In this document: positions 46,801 to 59,208 of the stretch, piece by piece
Position numbering within the stretch: the stretch's first letter is position 1
How the letters are laid out: each line of letters opens with the position of its first letter
Source of the DNA: Protopterus annectens
Lineage: Eukaryota > Chordata > Ceratodontiformes > Protopteridae
NCBI RefSeq assembly: GCF_019279795.1
Contig: NC_056745.1
Coordinates: 1,489,948,295 to 1,490,012,294 of the forward strand
Direction: 5' to 3'
Length of the DNA stretch: 64,000 nucleotides
Notes under the pieces: generated by a model
The model's input: the letters and a program-made list of their open reading frames with translations, nothing else
Database searches by the model: none
What the model was told of the DNA's origin: nothing
Made by a program: the position numbers and the translations under genes

Positions 46801-48196
46801 ACTGTTATGATCAAAGACGTGACCTCGTATATATCTCAGGAATGGGGTAGAAAGTATCCGCCACTCCTAGGTATAGGACTTCAGAATACCAAGGAGGGAA
46901 ACAACAACATTAATATTAACATAAATACCAGAAATGATAATTATACCAAAGCATGCATATTAAAATATGGCAGGCATACGAATGAAGTAAAGGACATTAT
47001 TATGTCCAATTGGAACATAGTGACAAGTGACGTTACTATAAAGGAGAAAGTACCACATAGACCCCAATTTGTATATAAAACGGGAAATAATTTGAAGAGA
47101 ATAACTGAAGTTAAATCTAGTTACCAGAGGAAAGGGAAGATACACAAAGGGGGTACAAAAAAATGTGGACGCTGTAATTATTGCAGATACATATTTGAAG
47201 AACTTTCTATCACCTTAAATAATAACTTAAGAAGTAAGGTGAGATTTTGTCATGGAAATTGTCAGACTCAGCATCTAATATATCTAGCAATATGTGACAC
47301 ATGTATGAATTATTATGTTGGGAAAACCGATCGCTGTTTTAAAAACAGAATCTACGATCATATGTATTGCATTAAAAAACATGATATGAATAATGCCCTA
47401 TCTCATCACCTCATAAATAGCTCAGATTGCACTGGCTTCAAATTTGCCATCTTGGAAGTGGTACCACCTAATCCTAGAGGGGAAATATTAAGGCAATCGT
47501 GAGTGAAAAGGAAATTAGGTGGCAGATAAGACTTAATGCAGCTACATCCCTGGACTCAATGAAATGATTCCTACCAAACCCTTAGTCAGAGTATAAAACA
47601 ATACGTGCATGCATGTAGTATATTTAGATAAGGCACATTGTTAATTATTTGGTTTATTTGTTCTTCTCTGGTTACATAGGATATATAGTGTTGTATTTTT
47701 AGTCTAATTTCATTTTATATATAGTTTTTACTACAATTATAATTGTTTTAAGATGTTTTATGTCATAATCCATACAAAACATGAATTTTGATGCACAGTA
47801 CTGATATTCCCACTGCTTAATGTTCACAAATGCATCCAGTTTGTATAGCATAAAATGTAAGTTAAGGATATAGTATAAGTCTTTTATTACTGCACAGCTT
47901 TGGGTCTTGTTTAGTTATGGTTAGTATTGCTATTTGTATCAGACTTGGGTCTAAATGCAATATTTTCATTGAATTGTGTTCATATTTATACTGACTGTGT
48001 ATATATAGACAGATATTTTAAAAAGTTTTTCGTAAAGTAGTAGGCTGGATAGAAATGAGAGGTATTTAATTACTTAATGCCAGCCCAGACATTAATTGAA
48101 TAATTAGTGTAAATGGCGGTCTTTTTAGTATATAAGGGAGTGAGTTTTTATGTATTGTGTTCTGATGAAGTCTTCTGTACATGGATGAAAGCGCTC
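43838..48196 (+). mobile_element. PLE unit 5 (4359 bp)
   Basis: ORF1 region 43992-45207, RT region 45183-46690 and endonuclease region 46726 to about 47600. It shares the ORF1 variant gataaatttacgcac with units 3, 6 and 7. Broken in ORF1, RT and near the end of the endonuclease. Confidence 0.9.
46726..47502 (+). CDS. PLE endonuclease ORF, unit 5 (258 aa)
   Basis: Same content as the unit 4 endonuclease ORF, with the Cys cluster and the NYYVGKTDR core intact, but with a different, shorter C-terminus after VVPPNPRG. It is the second most complete endonuclease frame in the array. Confidence 0.7.
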   Translation: MTSVKECMLQELSYIGSLFMDKGYPTVMIKDVTSYISQEWGRKYPPLLGIGLQNTKEGNNNINININTRNDNYTKACILKYGRHTNEVKDIIMSNWNIVTSDVTIKEKVPHRPQFVYKTGNNLKRITEVKSSYQRKGKIHKGGTKKCGRCNYCRYIFEELSITLNNNLRSKVRFCHGNCQTQHLIYLAICDTCMNYYVGKTDRCFKNRIYDHMYCIKKHDMNNALSHHLINSSDCTGFKFAILEVVPPNPRGEILRQS

Positions 48197-48201
48197 AACA
48201 T
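48157..48201 (+). ncRNA. Type I hammerhead ribozyme, unit 5/6 junction
   Basis: Core identical to the 26359 copy; predicted cleavage after 48196. Confidence 0.8.
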
Positions 48202-51200
48202 TGTCGTTTGTGGTCCAAATAAAGAGTACTGTTTTGGTGCAAGAATCCAGTTTTTCCTGGAATTATTTGCTGCTACGTTGGTGGTTGATTTTTATCTTCG
48301 TTCGTTGGATTCCAGGAACTTTTTCTATTTACGTAGTTGTTTTTCACAGCATGGATTCTATGCACGAAGTTTCAGGCTTCTCAACTTCCATAACCAGGGA
48401 GGAAGTTGACAAGATACATTCAGAAATGGCTATATTAAAGGGCGAAATTACTCGTCTACTTGAACTGTTAACTCCTCCCTCTGGTTCACACAAAAATTTA
48501 GTGCAACCTAACTCCAAAAACGTTGTCATGTCAGCACGTTCCTCTATTGGTAATGGCAGCAATGAGGAGATCCCGAATGGGCAGAGGAGGTTTTCATCTG
48601 CATTCCCATCGAGCTGTACACCGAGGAAGGAAGACAACGAACCTGCAGGCAGGCACAAAAGCACCCTTAATGTTTCTGCTTTGTCCGGTAACCACGAGGA
48701 AGACATTTATTTAATTTCTGGGGCAAAGCCTAAGCGTTTACCGCCAGTACGAACCTATGCATCTGATGAGAAGGCAGTGGTGTCGCAAATAAACATTCTA
48801 AAGGTACTGTGTCTCAGCGTTCCCCTTTGGGAGATAATGATAGTGCTTACAATTTTAATATAGATAAATTTACGCACATGCCCTTCGAGTTCAATGACAT
48901 TAACAATGTGAAAAACAAACGCATAAGGAAGATGAGGGGCATTTCTCTTCCTTAAAGGAAATGATTTACAGTTTCGGCAACAAGCTTAGTAAAATAAAGA
49001 CTATACAAGTGGACAACATGTATTTACGTAAATGTATAGACAGTGGTATAGTCCCGATGGGGCTACGATTTTTTAAGGAACCCATAGGGGTTGAGATGAA
49101 TGTGGACAATATCAAGGTGTGTAATAATATGTTTAATGGGTTTGGTAGACAATTTATGCAATTCATTGTAAACTGTAATGATTCTAAGCTGAGTAGTTTA
49201 CTACAAGAGGTTGAACATTTGAACAAACTTATCAAAAAGGATGTGTTGTTCCCACAATGGGAAAAATTGTATTGTAAGCAATATGATTATGCTGAAAACA
49301 ACTGCAAGAAAATTTTTGATAGAAAATGCAGGAAATTACAGAGAGATATGTCTCAGTATGAGAAAGGAACAGTATACAGGTGGAATGTCAGACAGGATGA
49401 GGAGAAAAATAAGAATATGAAGTATGTCACTAATCAAAATGTTTCACATTTACATCAGTTTGAGGAAGAATTTTTTTTAGAAGAGGGGAGGGATCACAAC
49501 ACCTGGCAACCAGCAAAACAGAAGGGGAAGGGGAAATACAGATGGAACAGATACAGGCAATATTAGAAGGATCCATTGGAAACCCTGATGGTAATAGACA
49601 CATGGTAGACCTGGAGAGTCCTTCTATCCATACTACAGATTTTAGGAATGATTGTGCATCAAATAGCATACTTCATACCAGTGGGGAAGTTAAGATATAC
49701 AATTATAGTACATACAAGGTTATACCTGAGTTATTTCAAGTATTTTCGAAGGGTATGAAGTTCATTCGGACAAATCTTTTGATATTATTGACACATTGGT
49801 AGAATTTAAGTTATTTTTGAGAAAAGTGAATCTTGGGGTGTTTTCAATCACAGTCCCTCACAGCAAGGATTTATGGGAGATTTGAGAAAGAAAAGTGCAT
49901 TTACTCCCCCCATGTTTAAAACACTGATATCTTTTGAAAATGTGATCAACACAGAAATATATGCTTTATACAACAAATATAAGCATAATAAAAGTGATCG
50001 TGATATGAGTCAACAAGTCTATTCTATTATAGACGCACTATGTGAACAAAATATTAGAATCATGTCAGCAGACAAAGGGGGAGGAATAGTATTATATGAT
50101 CAAGAAAAGTATACAGGCAAAATTTTTGAATTGTTAAACAACTCCCTGCAATATGAAGCCTCTTCCCTTAACCAGGTGAATATTGTGCATGGCAGAATTG
50201 ACTCATACCTGGAGGAATTTCTGTTGGAAAATAGAATTAACGAGGACTTATATAAGTTCCTCAAAGTAGAATTTCCCATATTGGCAACTATTACAGGGAT
50301 CCCCAAAGTGCACAAAAATCTTCTGGATCCCCCATTCAGACCAATAATTTCAGGAAGCTCTAGTAAAGCCTTTCCTTTAGGTAGAGTCATACACCATAGA
50401 TTGAAACATATGTATAATACTATTGCACACATCATGAAGGATTCCTGGGAATTCTTGGGAATATTTAAACAAGAGTTATGGAGCCCTAATCTTGTGTTTG
50501 TTACCATTGACATACAGGATCTCTTCTCCTGTATTCCCAAGAATGATGGTATAAACAGATTCCACAACAGTATATACAACCATAGTGGTCTAGGACAGGA
50601 CAACATCTCCCTGCTCACTGAATTCATGGATATAGTACTCGATCACAACTACATCTATTATGAGGGGGAGTACTACAGACAGAGGACCGGCGTAGCTATG
50701 GAGGCAGCATGTGCCCCATCTACGCCAATCTCATACTTCTTGATTGGGAGAATGAATTTGTTTTGCAATCCATCTGGATGCTATACATCAAAAGATATGT
50801 CCGGTACCTGGACGATATATTTGTTCTTTGGGAAGGAGACATGGAAAAACTTATTGATTTTGTAGATTATATCAATCATACCACTAGTTACCTCAAGTTC
50901 ACCCATCAGTTTGACACGGTGGGGATTAACTATCTCAATGTGTATCTTTATAGTGATGGGAAGTCCTTCCAGTCTCGGATTTTTAGGAAGGACACACATA
51001 GTAACGGGTACTTGCATTTTGATAGTGCCCACTCCTATTTTACTAAATGAAGTATAATTAAGGGGCAGTGCATTAGAGCCGCCAGGATGACATCTGTCAA
51101 GGAATGCATGCTGCAAGAATTATCATATATTGGTAGTTTATTTATGGATAAGGGTTATCCCACTGTTATGATCAAAGGCGTGACCTCGTATATATCTCAG

Positions 51201-52560
51201 GAATGGGGTAGAAAGTATCCGCCACTCCTAGGTATAGGACTTCAGAATACCAAGGAGTGAAACAACAACATTAATATTAACATAAATACCAGAAATGATA
51301 ATTATACCAAAGCATGCATATTAAAATATGGCAGGCATACGAATGAAGTAAAGGACATTATTATGTCCAATTGGAACATAGTGACAAGTGACGTTACTAT
51401 AAAGGAGAAAGTACCACATAGACCCCAATTTGTATATAAAACGGGAAATAATTTGAAGAGAATAACTGAAGTTAAATCTAGTTACCAGAGGAAAGGGAAG
51501 ATACACAAAGGGGGTACAAAAAAATGTGGACGCTGTAATTATTGCAGATACATATTTGAAGAACTTTCTATCACCTTAAATAATAACTTAAGAAGTAAGG
51601 TGAGATTTTGTCATGGAAATATTGTCAGACTCAGCATCTAATATATCTAGCAATATGTGACACATGTATGAATTATTATGTTGGGAAAACCGATCGCTGT
51701 TTTAAAAACAGAATCTACGATCATATGTATTGCATTAAAAAACATGATATGAATAATGCCCTATCTCATCACCTCATAAATAGCTCAGATTGCACTGGCT
51801 TCAAATTTGCCATCTTGGAAGTGGTACCACCTAATCCTAGAGGGGGAAATATTAAGGCAATCGTGAGTGAAAAGGAAATTAGGTGGCAGATAAGACTTAA
51901 TGCAGCTACATCCCTGGACTCAATGAAATGATTCCTACCAAACCCTTAGTCAGAGTATAAAACAATACGTGCATGCATGTAGTATATTTAGATAAGGCAC
52001 ATTGTTAATTATTTGGTTTATTTGTTCTTCTCTGGTTACATAGGATATATAGTGTTGTATTTTTAGTCTAATTTCATTTTATATATAGTTTTTACTACAA
52101 TTATAATTGTTTTAAGATGTTTTATGTCATAATCCATACAAAACATGAATTTTGATGCACAGTACTGATATTCCCACTGCTTAATGTTCACAAATGCATC
52201 CAGTTTGTATAGCATAAAGTGTAAGTTAAGGATATAGTATAAGTCTTTTATTACTGCACAGCTTTGGGTCTTGTTTAGTTATGGTTAGTATTGCTATTTG
52301 TATCAGACTTGGGTCTAAATGCAATATTTTCATTGAATTGTGTTCATATTTATACTGACTGTGTATATATAGACAGATATTTTAAAAAGTTTTTCGTAAA
52401 GTAGTAGGCTGGATAGAAATGAGAGGTATTTAATTACTTAATGCCAGCCCAGACATTAATTGAATAATTAGTGTAAATGGCGGTCTTTTTAGTATATAAG
52501 GGAGTGAGTTTTTATGTATTGTGTTCTGATGAAGTCTTCTGTACATGGATGAAAGCGCTC
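48197..52560 (+). mobile_element. PLE unit 6 (4364 bp)
   Basis: ORF1 region 48351-49566, RT region 49542-51050 and endonuclease region about 51060-51931. It shares private variants with unit 7 (attgtgcatgg in the RT region, aaaggcgtgacc before the endonuclease), so the two are sister copies. Confidence 0.9.
49873..50865 (+). CDS. PLE reverse transcriptase, unit 6 (partial open frame)
   Basis: A 330-codon frame from MGDLRKKSAFTPPMFKT through DKGGG, IPKVHK, TIDIQDLF and RTGVAMEAACAP. It ends before the catalytic YLDD, which lies in the next frame (50709-51050). It differs from unit 3 by few substitutions, notably NIVHGRIDSY against NIAHGRIDSY, shared with unit 7. Confidence 0.75.
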   Translation: MGDLRKKSAFTPPMFKTLISFENVINTEIYALYNKYKHNKSDRDMSQQVYSIIDALCEQNIRIMSADKGGGIVLYDQEKYTGKIFELLNNSLQYEASSLNQVNIVHGRIDSYLEEFLLENRINEDLYKFLKVEFPILATITGIPKVHKNLLDPPFRPIISGSSSKAFPLGRVIHHRLKHMYNTIAHIMKDSWEFLGIFKQELWSPNLVFVTIDIQDLFSCIPKNDGINRFHNSIYNHSGLGQDNISLLTEFMDIVLDHNYIYYEGEYYRQRTGVAMEAACAPSTPISYFLIGRMNLFCNPSGCYTSKDMSGTWTIYLFFGKETWKNLLIL

Positions 52561-52565
52561 AACAT
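52521..52565 (+). ncRNA. Type I hammerhead ribozyme, unit 6/7 junction
   Basis: Core identical to the 26359 copy; predicted cleavage after 52560. Confidence 0.8.
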
Positions 52566-55500
52566 TGTCGTTTGTGGTCCAAATAAAGAGTACTGTTTTG
52601 GTGCAAGAATCCAGTTTTTCCTGGAATTATTTGCTGCTACGTTGGTGGTTGATTTTATCTTCGTTCGTTGGATTCCAGGAACTTTTCTATTTACGTAGTT
52701 GTTTTTCACAGCATGGATTCTATGCACGAAGTTTCAGGCTTCTCAACTTCCATAACCAGGAGGAAGTTGACAAGATACATTCAGAAATGGCTATATTAAA
52801 GGGCGAAATTACTCGTCTACTTGAACTGTTAACTCCGCCCTCTGGTTCACACAAAAATTTAGTGCAACCTAACTCCAAAAACGTTGTCATGTCAGCACGT
52901 TCCTCTATTGGTAATGGCAGCAATGAGGAGATCCCGAATGGGCAGAGGAGGTTTTCATCTGCATTCCCATCGAGCTGTACACCGAGGAAGGAAGACAACG
53001 AACCTGCAGGCAGGCACAAAAGCACCCTTAATGTTTCTGCTTTGTCCGGTAACCACGAGGAAGACATTTATTTAATTTCTGGGGCAAAGCCTAAGCGTTT
53101 ACCGCCAGTACGAACCTATGCATCTGATGAGAAGGCGAGTGGTGTCGCAAATAAACATTCTAAAGGTACTGTGTCTCAGCGTTCCCCTTTGGGAGATAAT
53201 GATAGTGCTTACAATTTTAATATAGATAAATTTACGCACATGCCCTTGAGTTCAATGACATTAACAATGTGAAAAACAAACGCAAGGAAGATGAGGGGCA
53301 TTTCTCTTCCTTAAAGGAAATGATTTACAGTTTCGGCAACAAGCTTAGTAAAATAAAGACTATACAAGTGGACAACATGTATTTACGTAAATGTATAGAC
53401 AGTGGTATAGTCCCGATGGGGCTACGATTTTTTAAGGAACCCATAGGGGTTGAGATGAATGTGGACAATATCAAGGTGTGTAATAATATGTTTAATGGGT
53501 TTGGTAGACAATTTATGCAATTCATTGTAAACTGTAATGATTCTAAGCTGAGTAGTTTACTACAAGAGGTTGAACATTTGAACAAACTTATCAAAAGGAT
53601 GTGTTGTTCCCACAATGGGAAAAATTGTATTGTAAGCAATATGATTATGCTGAAAACAATTGCAAAAAGTTTTTGACAGAAAATGCAGGAAATTACAGAG
53701 AGATATGTCTCAGTATGAGAAAGGAACAGTATACAGGTGGAATGTCAGACAGGATGAGGAGAAAAATAAGAATATGAAGTATGTCACTAATCAAAATGTT
53801 TCACATTTACATCAGTTTGAGGAAGAATTTTTTTTAGAAGAGGGGAGGGATCACAACACCTGGCAACCAGCAAAACAGAAGGGGAAGGGGAAATACAGAT
53901 GGAACAGATACAGGCAATATTAGAAGGATCCATTGGAAACCCTGATGGTAATAGACACATGGTAGACCTGGAGAGTCCTTCTATCCATACTACAGATTTT
54001 AGGAATGATTGTGCATCAAATAGCATACTTCATACCAGTGGGGAAGTTAAGATATACAATTATAGTACATACAAGGTTATACCTGAGTTATTTCAAGTAT
54101 TTTCGAAGGGTATGAAGTTCATTCCGGACAAATCTTTTGATATTATTGACACATTGGTAGAATTTAAGTTATTTTTGAGAAAAGTGAATCTTGGGGTGTT
54201 TTTCAATCACAGTCCCTCACAGCAAGGATTTATGGGAGATTTGAGAAAGAAAAGTGCATTTACTCCCCCCATGTTTAAAACACTGATATCTTTTGAAAAT
54301 GTGATCAACACAGAAATATATGCTTTATACAACAAATATAAGCATAATAAAAGTGATCGTGATATGAGTCAACAAGTCTATTCTATTATAGACGCACTAT
54401 GTGAACAAAATATTAGAATCATGTCAGCAGACAAAGGGGGAGGAATAGTATTATATGATCAAGAAAAGTATACAGGCAAAATTTTTGAATTGTTAAACAA
54501 CTCCCTGCAATATGAAGCCTCTTCCCTTAACCAGGTGAATATTGTGCATGGCAGAATTGACTCATACCTGGAGGAATTTCTGTTGGAAAATAGAATTAAC
54601 GAGGACTTATATAAGTTCCTCAAAGTAGAATTTCCCATATTGGCAACTATTACAGGGATCCCCAAAGTGCACAAAAATCTTCTGGATCCCCATTCAGACC
54701 AATAATTTCAGGAAGCTCTAGTAAAGCCTTTCCTTTAGGTAGAGTCATACACCATAGATTGAAACATATGTATAATACTATTGCACACATCATGAAGGAT
54801 TCCTGGGAATTCTTGGGAATATTTAAACAAGAGTTATGGAGCCCTAATCTTGTGTTTGTTACCATTGACATACAGGATCTCTTCTCCTGTATTCCCAAGA
54901 ATGATGGTATAAACAGATTCCACAACAGTATATACAACCATAGTGGTCTAGGACAGGACAACATCTCCTGCTCACTGAATTCATGGATATAGTACTCGAT
55001 CACAACTACATCTATTATGAGGGAGTACTACAGACAGAGGACCGGTAGCTATGGAGGCAGCATGTGCCCCATCTACGCCAATCTCATACTTCTTGATTGG
55101 GAGAATGAATTTGTTTTGCAATCCATCTGGATGCTATACATCAAAAGATATGTCCGGTACCTGGACGATATATTTGTTCTTTGGGAAGGAGACATGGAAA
55201 AACTTATTGATTTTGTAGATTATATCAATCATACCACTAGTTACCTCAAGTTCACCCATCAGTTTGACACGGTGGGGATTAACTATCTCAATGTGTATCT
55301 TTATAGTGATGGGAAGTCCTTCCAGTCTCGGATTTTTAGGAAGGACACACATAGTAACGGTACTTGCATTTTGATAGTGCCCACTCCTATTTTACTAAAT
55401 GAAGTATAATTAAGGGGCAGTGCATTAGAGCCGCCAGGATGACATCTGTCAAGGAATGCATGCTGCAAGAATTATCATATATTGGTAGTTTATTTATGGA

Positions 55501-56910
55501 TAAGGGTTATCCCACTGTTATGATCAAAGGCGTGACCTCGTATATATCTCAGGAATGGGGTAGAAAGTATCCGCCACTCCTAGGTATAGGACTTCAGAAT
55601 ACCAAGGAGGAAACAACAACATTAATATTAACATAAATACCAGAAATGATAATTATACCAAAGCATGCATATTAAAATATGGCAGGCATACGAATGAAGT
55701 AAAGGACATTATTATGTCCAATTGGAACATAGTGACAAGTGACGTTACTATAAAGGAGAAAGTACCACATAGACCCCAATTTGTATATAAAGCGGAAATA
55801 ATTTGAAGAGAATAACTGAGGTTAAATCTAGTTACCAGAGCAAAGGCAAGATACACAAAGGGGTACAAAAAAATGTGGACGCTGTAATTATTGCAGATAC
55901 ATATTTGAAGAACTTTCTATCACCTTAAATAATAACTTAAGAAGTAAGGTGAGATTTTGTCACGGAAATTGTCAGACTCAGCATCTAATATATCTAGCAA
56001 TATGTGACACATGTATGAATTATTATGTTGGGAAAACCGATCGCTGTTTTAAAAACAGAATCTACGATCATATGTATTGCATTAAAAAACATGATATGAA
56101 TAATGCCCTATCTCGTCACCTCATAAATAGCTCAGATTGCACTGGCTTCAAATTTGCCATCTTGGAAGTGGTACCACCTAATCCTAGAGGGGGAAATATT
56201 AAGGCAATCGTGAGTGAAAAGGAAATTAGGTGGCAGATAAGACTTAATGCAGCTACATCCCTGGACTCAATGAAATGATTCCTACCAAACCCTTAGTCAG
56301 AGTATAAAACAATACGTGCATGCATGTAGTATATTTAGATAAGGCACATTGTTAATTATTTGGTTTATTTGTTCTTCTCTGGTTACATAGGTTATATAGT
56401 GTTGTATTTTTTAGTCTAATTTCATTTTATATATAGTTTTTTACTACAATTATAATTGTTTTTAAGATGTTTTATGTCATAATCCATACAAAACATGAAT
56501 TTTGATGCACAGTACTGATATTCCCACTGCTTAATGTTCACAAATGCATCCAGTTTGTATAGCATAAAATGTAAGTTAAGGATATAGTATAAGTCTTTTA
56601 TTACTGCACAGCTTTGGGTCTTGTTTAGTTATGGTTAGTATTGCTATGTGTATCAGACTTGGGTCTAAATGCAATATTTTCATTGAATTGTGTTCATATT
56701 TATATTGACTGTGTATATATAGACAGATATTTTAAAAAGTTTTTCGTAAAGTAGTAGGCTGGATAGAAATGAGAGGTATTTAATTACTTAATGCCAGCCC
56801 AGACATTAATTGAATAATTAGTGTAAATGGCGGTCTTTTTAGTATATAAGGGAGTGAGTTTTTATGTATTGTGTTCTGATGAAGTCTTCTGTACATGGAT
56901 GAAAGCGCTC
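52561..56910 (+). mobile_element. PLE unit 7 (4350 bp)
   Basis: ORF1 region 52713-53923, RT region 53899-55409 and endonuclease region 55439-56278. The tail segment carries atattgac like unit 0 and the inverted piece, while its ORF1 matches unit 6, so it looks like a mosaic of the original end copy and an inner unit. Confidence 0.9.
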
Positions 56911-56915
56911 AACAT
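56871..56915 (+). ncRNA. Type I hammerhead ribozyme, right end of unit 7
   Basis: Core identical to the 26359 copy; predicted cleavage after 56910. It is the last one before the array ends at 57045. Confidence 0.8.
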
Positions 56916-57045
56916 TGTCGTTTGTGGTCCAAATAAAGAGTACTGTTTTGGTGCAAGAATCCAGTTTTTCCTGGAATTATTTGCTGCTATGTTGGTGGTT
57001 GATTTTTATCTTCGTTCGTTGCATTCCAGGAACTTTTTCTATTTA
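56911..57045 (+). repeat. Terminal partial PLE repeat
   Basis: The first 135 bp of the next unit, including AATAAA (56932-56937) and the ttgcattcc variant, ending 'tctattta' where the 62-bp minisatellite resumes. Confidence 0.9.
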
Positions 57046-57968
57046 TTAGCTAGAGTAGTCATACAGCTCTGTGTAAGTCATGGCAGTGAGAAGTACACCT
57101 GGCATTATTAGCTAGTGTAGTCATACAGCTCTCAGAGGTACACCTGGGATTATTAGCTAGTATAGTCATACCGCTCTGTGTGAGTCATGGCAGTGAGAGG
57201 TACGCTTGGCATTATTAGCTATTGTGGTCATACAGCTCTTTGTATGTCATGGCAGTGAGAGGTACACTTGGCATTATTAGCTATTGTGGTCATACAGCTC
57301 TGTGTAAGTCGTGGCAGTGAGAGGTACACTTGGTATTATTAGGTAGTGTAGTCTTACAGCTCTGCGTGAGTTGTGGCAGTGAGAGGTACTCTTGGTATTA
57401 TTAGCTAGTGTAGTCGTACAGCTCTGTGTGAGTCGTGGCAGTGAGAGGTATGTTTGGTATTATGTGCTAGTGTAGTCACACAGCTCTCTGAGTCATGGCA
57501 GTGAATGGTATACTTGGTATTATTAGCTAGTGTAGTCATACAGGTCTGTGTGAGTCGTGATAGTGAGAGGTACGCTTAGCATTATTAGATACTGTAGTCA
57601 TACAGCTCTGTGTGCATCATGGCAGTGATAGGTACGCTTAGCATTATTAGATACTGTAGTCATACAGCTCTGTGTGCGTCATGGCAGTGAGAGGTACGCT
57701 TAGCATTATTAGCTACTGTAGTCATACAGCTCTGTGTGCGTCATGGCAGTGAGAGGTACGCTTAGCATTATTAGATACTGTAGTCATACAGCTCTGTGTG
57801 CGTCATGGCAGTGAGAGGTACACTTGGCATTATTAGCTAGTGTGGACATACAGCTCTGTGTGAGTCGTGGCAGTGAGAGGTACATTTGGTATTAGCTAGT
57901 GTAGTCATACAGCTCTGTGCGAGTCATAGCAGTGAAAGGTACGCTTGATATTATTAGCTAGTGTAGTA
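57044..57968. repeat. 62-bp minisatellite, right part (about 15 units)
   Basis: Same unit as 22776-24354. Several adjacent units here share 'cgcttagcattattag' and 'actgtagtcatacag', showing local duplication. It ends at a unique sequence around 57968. Confidence 0.93.
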
Positions 57969-58189
57969 ACTGCCTATTGGTTACTGAGGACCAGTTACTG
58001 GTAGATCAAGATTTGAGAGAGATGCAAATATTTACACAGCCTGTAGGCCTCTCTCTTACATAGATAAATAGCCAGTTAGCTTCACACATCTGTAACCTAC
58101 CCCTGCATGCAAGTATCATATACACAATAGTTGAAATCACTCCATAAGTATCCTATAGTCAAAGCAAACAAGTCTCAGCCTTAAACCAA
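57969..58189. other. Unassigned spacer
   Basis: Sequence between two minisatellites with no repeat or coding signal that I recognise. Confidence 0.4.
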
Positions 58190-59208
58190 TGCCACAACAC
58201 CACCACCACCACTCTTACCCAGACAGCATTACCACAACATCATCACTCTCTCCCAGCCCGTATAGTATCACAGTACCATCACCACTCTTACCAAGCCCAC
58301 ATAATATCACACCACCACCACACTCACTTAGCCAACATAATACCACAACAACACCACCACACTCACTTAGCAATCATAATACCACAACACCACCACCAGT
58401 CACCCAGCCCACATAATATCACAACACCACCCCTCTTACCCAGCCCACATAATACCACAACTCCACCACTGCTCTCACACAGCCCACATAATACCAAAAT
58501 ACCACCACCACTCTAATCCAACTCATATCATACAATAACACCAGAACCATCCTCACCCAGCCCAAATAATACATCATCACCACCACTCTCACACAGCCCA
58601 AATAATACCACAACACAACCACTCTCTTCCAGCCCACATAATATCACACCACCACCACTCCTACCCAGGCCACATAATACCACATCACCACTACCACTCT
58701 CCTCCAGCTCACATAATAGTATAACACCACTCCCACTCTCACCCAGCCCACATAATACCACAACACCACCACTCTTACCCAGCCCACATAATACCACAAT
58801 ACCACCACCACTCTTACCCAGCCCACATAATTCCACACCACCACCACTCTTACCCAGCCCACATAATACCACAACACCTCCACTCTTACCCAGCCCACAT
58901 AATACCACAACACCACTACTACTCTCACCCAGCCCACATAATACCACACCACCACCACTCTCACCCAACTCACATAATACCACACCACCACCACTGTTAT
59001 CCAGTCCACATAATACCACATCACCACCACTCTTACCCAGCCCATATAATACCACAAAACTATCATCACTCTCATCCAGCCCGCATAATACCACACCACC
59101 ACCACTCTTATCCAGCCCAAATAATGCCACAACACAACCATCATTCCCATCCAACTCACATAATACCATAACACCACCACCACTCTCATCCAGCCCAAAT
59201 AATATCAC
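58190..59208. repeat. CCA-rich minisatellite, left part
   Basis: Units of roughly 33-39 bp with 'cacccagcccacataatacc' followed by a variable number of ACC triplets. Strong strand bias (C and A on plus, G and T on minus) gives long Gly/Val-rich shadow frames on the minus strand. The same array continues at 59738. Confidence 0.92.

Larger units (their letters stand above)
24355..57045 (+). mobile_element. Tandem Penelope-like element array
   Basis: About 32.7 kb: an inverted partial terminal repeat (24355-25051), a 5'-truncated unit (25061-26398), seven complete units (26399-56910) and a partial end (56911-57045). Units are nearly identical and in one orientation. Encoded motifs are those of Penelope-like RTs (DKGGG, GIPKVHK, RTGVAMEAACAPIYANL, RYLDDIF) with a C-terminal GIY-YIG-type endonuclease, and hammerhead ribozymes sit at each junction. 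The block is flanked by the 14-bp direct repeat TATTAGCTAGAGTA (24341-24354 and 57044-57057). Tandem copies and an inverted 5' piece are known for this superfamily, but usually as one and a partial copy, not seven and more. All units look broken; the number of apparent breaks varies from a few to about ten per unit. Confidence 0.93.

Noticed and set aside
24355-57045. Tandem LTR retrotransposon or endogenous retrovirus
   Set aside because: No gag, protease, integrase or primer-binding site; RT motifs, GIY-YIG endonuclease and hammerhead ribozymes are those of Penelope-like elements.
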